Shown piece after piece: positions 1 through 6,706 of a stretch of 64,000 nucleotides of DNA. Location of the stretch: contig CAKUZF010000010.1 of the NCBI GenBank assembly GCA_934718155.1, positions 11,396 through 75,395 of the forward strand, read 5' to 3'. The notes beneath the pieces are model-generated. The model saw only the letters and a list, made by a program, of their open reading frames with translations. It was not told where the DNA came from and made no database searches. This DNA is from an uncultured Parabacteroides sp. GTDB taxonomy: Bacteria > Bacteroidota > Bacteroidia > Bacteroidales > Tannerellaceae. The translations under genes and the position numbers were made by a program. The first letter of the stretch is position 1. Each line of letters starts with the position of its first letter.

Positions 1-2
1 CC

Positions 3-431
3 TTGAAGGAGCAGATCGCTACCTTGCAAGGGCTACTGAAGGAGAAGGGGCTGAGCAACCAGAAGGAGATTGACGCGGCCATGAAGGCGCAAGCCGCCCT
101 GCTGGGTGTCGCCCCGGTAAAGCGGATTGAGCTGACAGCCGAGGAGAAAGCCGCCGCCAAGATGTTTCCCCGCACGACGGCGAAGGTGAAACAGACAGGC
201 TACGGCGTGTTGCAGACCGTGACGAAGGAACTCTTAGAGAAACATCAGTTGATTGAGAACGGCCGCTCGGTGATGGCCCATGCTGGCGACATCGCCAAGC
301 TAACCTGTACGGGCAAGAACAGCGTGTTAGACATCAAGAAGATGCAGGATGCGCAATTTCCCGACGCAGACAGCTTGACGAACATCATCCGTTACATAGA
401 CGTGTTGAAAGAGGCGGGATTGGTGGAATGA
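3..431 (+). CDS. C-terminal part of an unidentified protein, cut by the window edge
   Basis: An open frame runs in from the left edge and stops at 429-431. The first codon (TTG at 3) is probably not the true start, so about 142 residues of the C-terminus are seen. It is Lys/Glu/Ala-rich and looks helical at the N-terminal side (residues 1-55), followed by a compact mixed segment ending in an amphipathic helix. I do not recognise a family and see no catalytic motif, signal peptide or membrane segment. The stop overlaps the ATG of the LysE-type exporter by 4 nt, so the two are probably co-transcribed. Codon use matches the neighbours and supports it as real coding sequence. Confidence 0.6.
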   Translation: MKEQIATLQGLLKEKGLSNQKEIDAAMKAQAALLGVAPVKRIELTAEEKAAAKMFPRTTAKVKQTGYGVLQTVTKELLEKHQLIENGRSVMAHAGDIAKLTCTGKNSVLDIKKMQDAQFPDADSLTNIIRYIDVLKEAGLVE

Positions 432-1015
432 TGATGAACGAACTGATTCCAACTCTGCTGCTGCAGATCATACTGGTAGGCTTCACCCCGGGCCCGGCCA
501 ATATCTATGCGTTGTCGATGTCGCTCCGACATGGGCGACGCAAGGCCTTCGTCATGTGGCTGGGGATGCTGACGGGCTTCGTCGTCGCCGCCGCGATCAT
601 GGCTTACCTGACTCACCTGTTGGGGATGGCCTTTGGCGAATACGTGGCCTACCTGAAGATACTGGGCGCAGCCTACATCGCCTACCTGGCCTATGGCATC
701 TGGCGCGACACGGGAAACACGACGACCAAGAACCGAGATTGCAATTTTCTGAGCGGCATGTTCGTGCAGCTGACCAACGCGAAGATGCTGCTCTTCGACT
801 TGACCATCTACAGCACCTTCGTACTGCCCTACTCGGAGAAGCTGGAGGATCTGTTTTGGATGATTCCCTGGCTGCTGATCGCCGGTCCCTGCGCTAACCT
901 GACGTGGCTGATGGCGGGCGACTTCCTGCGGCACTTCTTCGTGCGCTATGGGAAGAAGGTAGACTTCTACTTAGCAGCCGCCCTGCTGTTTTGCGCCATC
1001 TATCTACTGTTTTAA
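428..1015 (+). CDS. LysE/RhtB family amino-acid exporter
   Basis: About 195 residues with roughly six hydrophobic membrane segments spread over the whole length. The N-terminal GFTPGPANI stretch (residues 18-26) is the hallmark of the LysE/RhtB family, which exports amino acids or their analogues across the inner membrane; the substrate here cannot be deduced. Three ATG codons occur in a row (428, 431, 434); any could be the start and all overlap or abut the upstream stop, suggesting translational coupling. The length is close to the usual ~200 residues. A LytTR gene begins 20 nt downstream, so regulator and exporter may share a transcript. Confidence 0.85.
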   Translation: MMMNELIPTLLLQIILVGFTPGPANIYALSMSLRHGRRKAFVMWLGMLTGFVVAAAIMAYLTHLLGMAFGEYVAYLKILGAAYIAYLAYGIWRDTGNTTTKNRDCNFLSGMFVQLTNAKMLLFDLTIYSTFVLPYSEKLEDLFWMIPWLLIAGPCANLTWLMAGDFLRHFFVRYGKKVDFYLAAALLFCAIYLLF

Positions 1016-1035
1016 TCATCGAAACGCATTTATTT

Positions 1036-1425
1036 ATGGACAAATATCTAATCATTAAAACCAGAGACGAACTACTGCGTATCCGCATCGGGCAGATTCT
1101 CTACTTCGAGGCGGATCGAAACTATACCAAGCTATTGCTGTCGAGCGGCATCCAGTTCACCTTTGCCATCAACATCGGCAAGATTGAGGAGATCCTGAGC
1201 AAGCAGGTGAAGGGGTGCGACAAGATCTTGATGCGTGTAGGCAAGAGCCACATTATTAATAAGGAGCACATCCTGCAAATCAACCTGCCCAAGCAACGGC
1301 TGCTGTTGCTGACCGAGGAGAGCAAGCCCAAGGAACTGATCATCTCGAAGGATCCGCTGAAGATCCTGAAAGACACCTTGGAGAAAGAGATGGAGGCGCT
1401 GATCGAAAACAAGGAGGAGGAGTGA
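1036..1425 (+). CDS. LytTR-type DNA-binding protein without receiver domain
   Basis: A 129-residue protein made almost wholly of a LytTR domain: the opening strand with ILYFEADRNYT near residues 19-29 and a later segment with RVGKSHIINKEHI are typical of LytTR/AgrA-C DNA-binding folds. No receiver domain or membrane segment is present, so it is a stand-alone LytTR protein rather than a classical response regulator. The ATG at 1036 is preferred because the longer frame back to 904 lies inside the exporter gene in another frame. It ends one base before the FHA gene at 1427, which places it at the head of the phospho-signalling island; a role in controlling that island is an inference. Confidence 0.82.
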   Translation: MDKYLIIKTRDELLRIRIGQILYFEADRNYTKLLLSSGIQFTFAINIGKIEEILSKQVKGCDKILMRVGKSHIINKEHILQINLPKQRLLLLTEESKPKELIISKDPLKILKDTLEKEMEALIENKEEE

Positions 1426-1426
1426 G

Positions 1427-2083
1427 ATGATCATCACCATTGGCAAAGCAAACGACAACGACTATGTGGTAGACGACCCGCAGGTGAGTCGCCATCACGC
1501 TCGGCTGCTCTCTGAGCCTGACGGCACCTGGCTGCTGGAGGATCTCGAATCGACCAATGGCACCTTCGTGAACGAGGCACAGATTGCCCGTAAGCGGGTG
1601 TCGAGAGCCGACCAGATTCGGCTGGGCACACAATGCGTGGTTGCCCTGGCCGACCTACTGAAGGCAGGCAACGACTATAGCGAGGAGTTCGCCAAGCTGA
1701 AGGGGGTGTATGATCGCTACGTAGCCGAGAAGGTGCGCATCCAATCGACCAACCAGTTCAAGACTCGCCTGCTGCAATCGTTGCCCTTCGCCCTGCCGGG
1801 CATCATTGGTGTGATTGTGAGTTACTTCGGGAAAGGGAGTCCTACGCTGCTTGGCGTGAGTCTCCTGATCACCATCGTGGCTCCCACAATCGGCATCTAT
1901 TTAGGTGCGAAGCAGGCGGCCAAGATCCCGATGCAGCTACAGGCATTGGCCAACCAATTTAAGATCGATTATGTCTGCCCCAAGTGTGGCACCTTCTTAG
2001 GCGAGATCCCTTGGGAATCGCTGCGCAACCGCAAGCAATGCCCCGTGGCAAGCTGCCGGGCGAAATGGACCGAAGCGGAGTAG
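1427..2083 (+). CDS. FHA-domain membrane protein with C-terminal zinc ribbon
   Basis: 218 residues. Residues 1-75 form an FHA phosphothreonine-binding domain with the expected SRHHA (21-25) and STNGTFVN (42-49) signatures. Two hydrophobic segments, about 119-133 and 140-160, make a membrane hairpin, and four cysteines (184, 187, 205, 210) form a C-terminal zinc-ribbon-like motif. FHA proteins read out phosphorylation by Hanks-type kinases; such a kinase lies 1.8 kb downstream. With a membrane hairpin, both the FHA and zinc ribbon ends would face the cytoplasm. It starts one base after the LytTR stop, so the two are probably one transcript. The partner of the zinc ribbon is unknown. Confidence 0.85.
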   Translation: MIITIGKANDNDYVVDDPQVSRHHARLLSEPDGTWLLEDLESTNGTFVNEAQIARKRVSRADQIRLGTQCVVALADLLKAGNDYSEEFAKLKGVYDRYVAEKVRIQSTNQFKTRLLQSLPFALPGIIGVIVSYFGKGSPTLLGVSLLITIVAPTIGIYLGAKQAAKIPMQLQALANQFKIDYVCPKCGTFLGEIPWESLRNRKQCPVASCRAKWTEAE

Positions 2084-2183
2084 GCAAGCTGGCTTTGGTC
2101 ATTAAAAGTGCGCCCTTCGTACAGGAAACACAATCGTTGGATTGCCCGCCCCTTTTCAGAGAGGCTAAATCGAGGGCTTTTAC

Positions 2184-2191
2184 TACTTTTG
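2184..2191 (+). promoter_or_regulatory. Bacteroidetes -7 promoter box
   Basis: TACTTTTG matches the Bacteroidetes TAnnTTTG -7 consensus about 40 nt before the acidic-protein ATG at 2231. No clear TTTG -33 box is seen at the ideal distance. It would start the acidic protein/FHA/PP2C unit. The rest of the 147-nt gap (2084-2230) shows nothing else I can support. Confidence 0.5.
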
Positions 2192-2230
2192 TTGCGACAA
2201 GTTTAGTATTTACACATTAAGGCAAAGAGT

Positions 2231-2461
2231 ATGCAAGAAGAAGAGTACACATTTGTGACCTTAGACAGCACTGACGCCATGCCCGCTGATGCCGTGCTTG
2301 TCGACGTGGATAATGGAGAGATGGAACTTAGCGATGCCATCTGGGTGGACGACACCGACTTTATCACATTGGCCGACGACACGGAGATGCTTTCTGACGT
2401 AGATACGTTAGACATGACGGATACGGACATGTTTGACGCCGACATTACATTCCTTGTATGA
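2231..2461 (+). CDS. small acidic Thr/Asp-rich protein, possible phospho-adaptor
   Basis: A 76-residue protein with 24 Asp/Glu and no Lys or Arg. It has ten threonines, several in contexts FHA domains prefer once phosphorylated: T46 and T63 have Asp at +3, T42 has Ile, T51 has Leu and T73 has Val. I recognise no family. Its stop overlaps the ATG of the zinc-ribbon/FHA gene (TATGA), so it is translationally coupled to an FHA protein and followed by a phosphatase and a kinase. The composition and coupling suggest a kinase substrate or scaffold, but this is inference. Its strict in-frame coupling and a promoter box 40 nt upstream argue that it is a real gene. Confidence 0.7.
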   Translation: MQEEEYTFVTLDSTDAMPADAVLVDVDNGEMELSDAIWVDDTDFITLADDTEMLSDVDTLDMTDTDMFDADITFLV

Positions 2462-2973
2462 TAGCGATCAAATGTCCACATTGCCAAGTCGGATTGAAGG
2501 TGGACGAGGGGAAAATACCCCTCGGTCTTACCTCATTCAAGTGCCCGAAATGCAAGGGCTCCATTCCCACCTCGCTGCTGCACGCGTCAGCGGATGAACC
2601 CCAATCCGAACCAGAGACCACCTTGGTGCATCCCATCCGCAACGGAATAGGCCGCCTGACGGTCGTGGCCGACGAGCAGACCCCGGAGCAGCTGTTCCCC
2701 CTGCACGAGGGAAGAATGATTATCGGGCGAAAATCAAACGCCGCCAAGGCCGACATCCTCATACAGACCGCCGACCGCACGATGAGCCGCGCCCATGCCG
2801 TGATCGAGGTGAAGCCCGACGGGAAAGGGGGTTATAAACATTACCTTTCTGACAATAACAGCAAAAACCATACGTTATATAATCAAAATTACCTGGAAGA
2901 CGGTGAGGTGGTCGTGCTTCAAGACAACGACGAGCTGGTCTTAGGACACACCGTGATCCGGTATAACGATTAA
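2458..2973 (+). CDS. zinc-ribbon plus FHA-domain protein with ETTLV motif
   Basis: 171 residues, no membrane segment. A zinc ribbon (C6, C9, C29, C32) is followed by a linker and an FHA domain from about residue 65 to 171, with R91 and SRAH at 110-113 as phosphothreonine-binding candidates. The linker carries PETTLVHP (52-59). In the actinobacterial proteins GarA and OdhI a similar ETT motif N-terminal to the FHA domain is phosphorylated and then bound by the same FHA domain, switching the protein off; whether that happens here is inference. The same ETT(L/I)V motif occurs twice in the kinase encoded downstream. The start overlaps the acidic protein stop and the PP2C gene follows after 15 nt. 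Confidence 0.86.
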   Translation: MIAIKCPHCQVGLKVDEGKIPLGLTSFKCPKCKGSIPTSLLHASADEPQSEPETTLVHPIRNGIGRLTVVADEQTPEQLFPLHEGRMIIGRKSNAAKADILIQTADRTMSRAHAVIEVKPDGKGGYKHYLSDNNSKNHTLYNQNYLEDGEVVVLQDNDELVLGHTVIRYND

Positions 2974-2988
2974 AAGAAAGGTGGAGTC

Positions 2989-3795
2989 ATGAGCATTACG
3001 ATTGGTAAACCCTGTGCGGTGTGTGAGAAGGGCGGCAGAGCAAACAACGAGGATTGCGTATTTCCCGAAGAGGAATATACCGAAAGCGGTCAGCGACTGT
3101 TCCTGGTTTGCGATGGCGTGGGCGGCGCCGAACGAGGCGAGGTGGCCAGCGCCTTAGCCTGCGAGTCGATACACACCTATTTCGGCACCTTCTTAGGGGA
3201 TGCCGACCCTACGGCCGACTTCATCCAGCGTGCCTTGCGCTACACCGAGACCCGCTTCGACGCCTACCTGCAGGCACACCCCGAAGCAAAGGGAATGGCA
3301 ACCACCCTCACCTTGGCCTACATCGGCAGGCAAGGCATCACCTTGGCACATATCGGCGACAGCCGCATCTATTACATCCGCCAGGGGAAGGCCCTCTATC
3401 GGTCGGAGGATCACACGCTGGTCAACCAGCTGGTGCAGCTCGGACGAATCACTCCCGAAGAGGCTCGCAAGCATCCCCAACGCCACCAGATTACCCGCGC
3501 CATACAAGGCAGCCATTGCCCCACCGAGGCGGAAATCGTCTGCTGGGAGGAGGTGCATACCGGCGACTGGCTATTCCTTTGCACCGACGGGGCCTTGGAA
3601 CAGGTGGAAGAGCCCGAGTTGCTCGCCTTCTTCGCCCAGGCGAAAAGCCCCGCCGAGATCAAGGAGCAGCTCCTGGAGCGATGCGCCGAGAAGAACCGCG
3701 ACAACTATTCCTTCTTCATCATTCCACTGGTAAAAAGGGAAGGGCCGAATCGTTTGACACAAAATTTCCTCTCATTCTTTTATTCTTTCCTCTAA
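2989..3795 (+). CDS. PP2C-type Ser/Thr protein phosphatase
   Basis: 268 residues of PP2C (PPM) fold. Metal-binding and signature residues are visible: CDGVGG (41-46), AHIGDSRIYY (120-129), LCTDG (198-201 region) and RDN (237-239). It lacks a membrane segment, so it should be cytoplasmic and act on proteins phosphorylated by the neighbouring kinase. The last ~20 residues (KREGPNRLT onward, ending in a Phe-rich tail) extend beyond the usual end of the fold. It follows the FHA gene by 15 nt. The kinase downstream has its own promoter box just after this stop, so phosphatase and kinase may be expressed from separate transcripts. Confidence 0.93.
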   Translation: MSITIGKPCAVCEKGGRANNEDCVFPEEEYTESGQRLFLVCDGVGGAERGEVASALACESIHTYFGTFLGDADPTADFIQRALRYTETRFDAYLQAHPEAKGMATTLTLAYIGRQGITLAHIGDSRIYYIRQGKALYRSEDHTLVNQLVQLGRITPEEARKHPQRHQITRAIQGSHCPTEAEIVCWEEVHTGDWLFLCTDGALEQVEEPELLAFFAQAKSPAEIKEQLLERCAEKNRDNYSFFIIPLVKREGPNRLTQNFLSFFYSFL

Positions 3796-3801
3796 AAAGA
3801 C

Positions 3802-3809
3802 TACCTTTG
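3802..3809 (+). promoter_or_regulatory. -7 promoter box of the kinase gene
   Basis: TACCTTTG fits TAnnTTTG and lies 7 nt after the PP2C stop and about 30 nt before the kinase ATG at 3839. I see no TTTG at the ideal -33 spacing. It implies that the kinase and the two downstream envelope genes can be transcribed independently of the FHA/PP2C genes. Confidence 0.5.
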
Positions 3810-3838
3810 GCATTTGAATCAGTTTAAACAGACTGCTT

Positions 3839-5695
3839 ATGCATTTGCCAAACGGACATCTCCTGCAGAACGGGAAATACAAGCTTACCCAAGTGGTTGG
3901 GCAAGGAGGGTTTGGTATAACCTATCGAGGCGTTTGGTTTACGGAGGTCAAAGGGCCGCTGGGCACGATACAGACCGAGGTGCCCGTCTGCATCAAAGAG
4001 TATTTCTTCAAGGATTATGGCGATCGCGACCCGCAGACCCTGGCGGTTTACGTCCATTCCGAGACGGGCAGGCAGCTGTTCGACAAATTCAAAGAGAAAC
4101 TGCTGAAGGAGGCGCGCATCCTTTCCGAAGTGCATCATCCCTACATCGTGAACGTGCTGGAGGTGTTCGAAGAGCACAACACGGCCTACATCGCCATGGA
4201 ATATATCGATGGCGACTCGCTGAAGCATCTGCTGGAGAAAGAGGGACACCTCTCCGAGGGGTTGGCCTTGCGCTATATCCGTCAGATTGGCGAGGCCCTG
4301 CAGTTTGTGCACGAGAAGAACATCCTGCATCTCGACGTGAAGCCCAGCAACATCCTGATCGATCGGCAAGGGCGTGCCCGACTGATCGACTTCGGGGTAT
4401 CGAAGCGGTATGACATCGAGCAGGAGGAGACCAGCACGACCCTGCTGACCCTCTCGAAAGGGTTTGCGGCCATCGAGCAATACGACAACGAAGGGCTGCC
4501 GCAATTCTCTCCCCGACCCGACATTTACTCCTTAGGGGCCACCCTCTACAACCTGCTGACGGGCAAGATCCCAACGGAATCTATCTTGCGGGCCACTCGC
4601 CCCCTGAAACGACCCCGGGAGCTGAATCCCGCCATCAGCGAAGCTACGGAGGCGGTCATCCTGAAGGCGATGCAGATTGTGCCGGAAGAACGGTATGACT
4701 CTGTGCGGGCCATGCTGGAGGCACTGCCTGAGCCGCCTGCGGAAGAGCGGCCTGCCGCTCCCCTATCCACTCCCGCCCCAGCTCCCACCGAGGAGGAAGA
4801 AGAGACCACCTTGGTGCGTTCAGGCCAGCCGGCTCCCACCCCTTCGGACAACGAGGAGGAGGAGACGACCATCGTAGCCGCCCCATTGCAACCCGAAGCA
4901 GAGCCGCAACCCGCACACAGAGCGTCCGCTTCGAAAAAGCGCATCGTACTGTTGGGGATGGCGGGGGTAGCCTTAGCCGGAGGAGCCTTTGCCTATTGGG
5001 CATGGCATTCACCCACCGATACCCTCCCCTTGACGAATGGAGAGCCAGCGGTGGCACAGCAGTCCACGGAGCAGCCAGCGAAGGAGCAGTCCCAAGCGGA
5101 ACCAACAGGTGTCGACAAGCCTGCCACGACCGAGCGACCCCTCACAGCCGAAGCGTCGAAACCCACTCCTCCCCCCATGCGCGAGGAGAAGCAGACGGCT
5201 CCCGCCCCTCAGCCCACGAAAGCGGAGCGCGCAGAGGCGGAGAAAAAGGCCGCCGAAACGCAAAAGGCAGAAGAGAAACAGGCCGAAGAGACCGAGGAGC
5301 GCTATCAATCGCTGCTGCAAGCGGGCAAGGAGCAGATGAGCCAAGCGCACTATGCCGACGCACGCACCGCCTTGACCCAGGCCAAGGCGACCAAGCTGAC
5401 CGAAGAGGTGGTGCGCCTCCTGATTCGTTGCGACGAACTGGAGGAGCAGCAGCAGATTGCCCAACGCAAGGCGCAATACGAGGAGAAGATGGCTTTTGGC
5501 CGCTACAAGATTGTGCGCAAGAAGGCGACCAGCCGCTATGGGGCGATCGACGAGAAGGGGCAAGAGCGCATCCCCTGCCAATACCTCAGCGTGGGCCTTG
5601 CCGAGCAAGGGCGGGCCTTCGAGCGGACCGACCATCGGTTCGACATCTACAACGCCGAGGGGGTCTTGGTGGGCGAAGGCTTGAGCTACTACTAA
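3839..5695 (+). CDS. transmembrane Hanks-type Ser/Thr protein kinase with WG-like C-terminus
   Basis: 618 residues. The kinase domain spans about 14-295: glycine loop GQGGFG (21-26), catalytic Lys53, HLDVKPSN (164-171) with Asp166, and DFG (184-186). Position 165 is Leu instead of Arg, making it a non-RD kinase. A Pro/Glu-rich juxtamembrane region holds ETTLV (322-326) and ETTIV (342-346), likely phospho-acceptor sites that FHA proteins could bind. One membrane helix (about 369-388) is followed by a Pro/Ala linker, a Glu/Lys-rich coiled coil (about 455-545) and a C-terminal segment (from about 560) resembling a degenerate WG-repeat. The extracytoplasmic part may sense envelope state. Gene neighbours are its presumed phosphatase, FHA readers and two envelope proteins. 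Confidence 0.92.
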   Translation: MHLPNGHLLQNGKYKLTQVVGQGGFGITYRGVWFTEVKGPLGTIQTEVPVCIKEYFFKDYGDRDPQTLAVYVHSETGRQLFDKFKEKLLKEARILSEVHHPYIVNVLEVFEEHNTAYIAMEYIDGDSLKHLLEKEGHLSEGLALRYIRQIGEALQFVHEKNILHLDVKPSNILIDRQGRARLIDFGVSKRYDIEQEETSTTLLTLSKGFAAIEQYDNEGLPQFSPRPDIYSLGATLYNLLTGKIPTESILRATRPLKRPRELNPAISEATEAVILKAMQIVPEERYDSVRAMLEALPEPPAEERPAAPLSTPAPAPTEEEEETTLVRSGQPAPTPSDNEEEETTIVAAPLQPEAEPQPAHRASASKKRIVLLGMAGVALAGGAFAYWAWHSPTDTLPLTNGEPAVAQQSTEQPAKEQSQAEPTGVDKPATTERPLTAEASKPTPPPMREEKQTAPAPQPTKAERAEAEKKAAETQKAEEKQAEETEERYQSLLQAGKEQMSQAHYADARTALTQAKATKLTEEVVRLLIRCDELEEQQQIAQRKAQYEEKMAFGRYKIVRKKATSRYGAIDEKGQERIPCQYLSVGLAEQGRAFERTDHRFDIYNAEGVLVGEGLSYY

Positions 5696-5735
5696 GAATA
5701 ACAAACTGCAAAACATCAATAGAGCTTTGAACAAC

Positions 5736-6692
5736 ATGAAAAGACTTTGGATTGGACTCATCGCCTTCGCATTCCCCCTCACCCTATGGGGGCAGCAACG
5801 GGCTACCTACAACCAAAAAGGCGACGAGGCCATGCAACGGCAAGATTATAGCGACGCAAAGATGTGGTATGAGGAGGGTGTGGCACAGTGTGATGCCTAC
5901 AGCATCCAGCAACTGACCACCATCTGGCTCGACCAAGAGCAAATGCGCCCCTCGATGCGCAGCCTGATGACCAAATGCCTGAACTGCCTCTCAGTGAAGG
6001 CAACCGAGGAGGACATGGAGGCCATCGACCAACTGATTGTTTACTACACCGAAGGGATCGGCACGCAAAAAAGCGAGGAGTTGGCCGCCTACTGGAAGGC
6101 TTACCAACAGAACCTTTTGGCCCCCGAGACCCCGGCGACCGATACACCCGCCGCACCCGTGGCGGCTCCGCGGCAGCGCATGAACTTCTTCGTGGGCTAT
6201 GCCTACTCGATCGAGGCGCCCTATGGCCTGACCATCGGTGGCGTGGCGAATCACGTAGGCTGGTATGTGCGCTTCAAGACGAACATGTCGTTTCAGGCCC
6301 ACAGCGACCGCTGCAACGACAAGGGAGAGATCATCAACTTCTCGGGAGCGAGCGACGAATCCTACGAGCTGACGGCTTCGCAAGCGGTGAAGAAGAACAC
6401 CTTCGCCGGGATAGCGGGCCTGGTGGTGCGCTGCGCCCCTTGGCTCTACCTGTCGGCTGGCGCAGGATATGGCCAGCGCTCCTTGCTCTACTCCTTCACC
6501 ACCCATGCTTACGAGCAGTATGAGAAAAGCCGGGAGCTGTGGTGTAAGAACATCGACTCCTCCTACGAAGGGGTGGCGGCCGAGGCCGACGCGATGGTCA
6601 AGTTGGGGCGGCATGCCTTCGTGAGTGTGGGTTGCAGCACCATCAATTTTAAATACCTGGATCTGAATGCCGGGATAGGCCTCTTCTTTTAA
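5736..6692 (+). CDS. secreted TPR-like protein with probable outer-membrane barrel domain
   Basis: 318 residues from the ATG at 5736; a TTG nine bases earlier is also in frame but less likely. A signal peptide occupies about residues 1-20 (hydrophobic core then LWGQQ). Residues 22-115 look like short TPR-type helical pairs (YNQKGDEAMQRQDYSDAKMWYEEG pattern). After a Pro/Ala linker at about 130-145, alternating strands beginning RMNFFVGYAYS and ending in Phe-Phe suggest a small outer-membrane beta-barrel with the C-terminal aromatic typical of such proteins. It follows the kinase by 40 nt, so it may be the kinase's envelope partner. The specific function is unknown. Confidence 0.72.
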   Translation: MKRLWIGLIAFAFPLTLWGQQRATYNQKGDEAMQRQDYSDAKMWYEEGVAQCDAYSIQQLTTIWLDQEQMRPSMRSLMTKCLNCLSVKATEEDMEAIDQLIVYYTEGIGTQKSEELAAYWKAYQQNLLAPETPATDTPAAPVAAPRQRMNFFVGYAYSIEAPYGLTIGGVANHVGWYVRFKTNMSFQAHSDRCNDKGEIINFSGASDESYELTASQAVKKNTFAGIAGLVVRCAPWLYLSAGAGYGQRSLLYSFTTHAYEQYEKSRELWCKNIDSSYEGVAAEADAMVKLGRHAFVSVGCSTINFKYLDLNAGIGLFF

Positions 6693-6706
6693 ATGCAAAC
6701 AGACAA

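Noticed and set aside
3193..3558. Long minus-strand and alternate frames inside PP2C and the kinase
   Set aside because: High-GC shadow frames; the plus-strand frames contain complete catalytic motifs.
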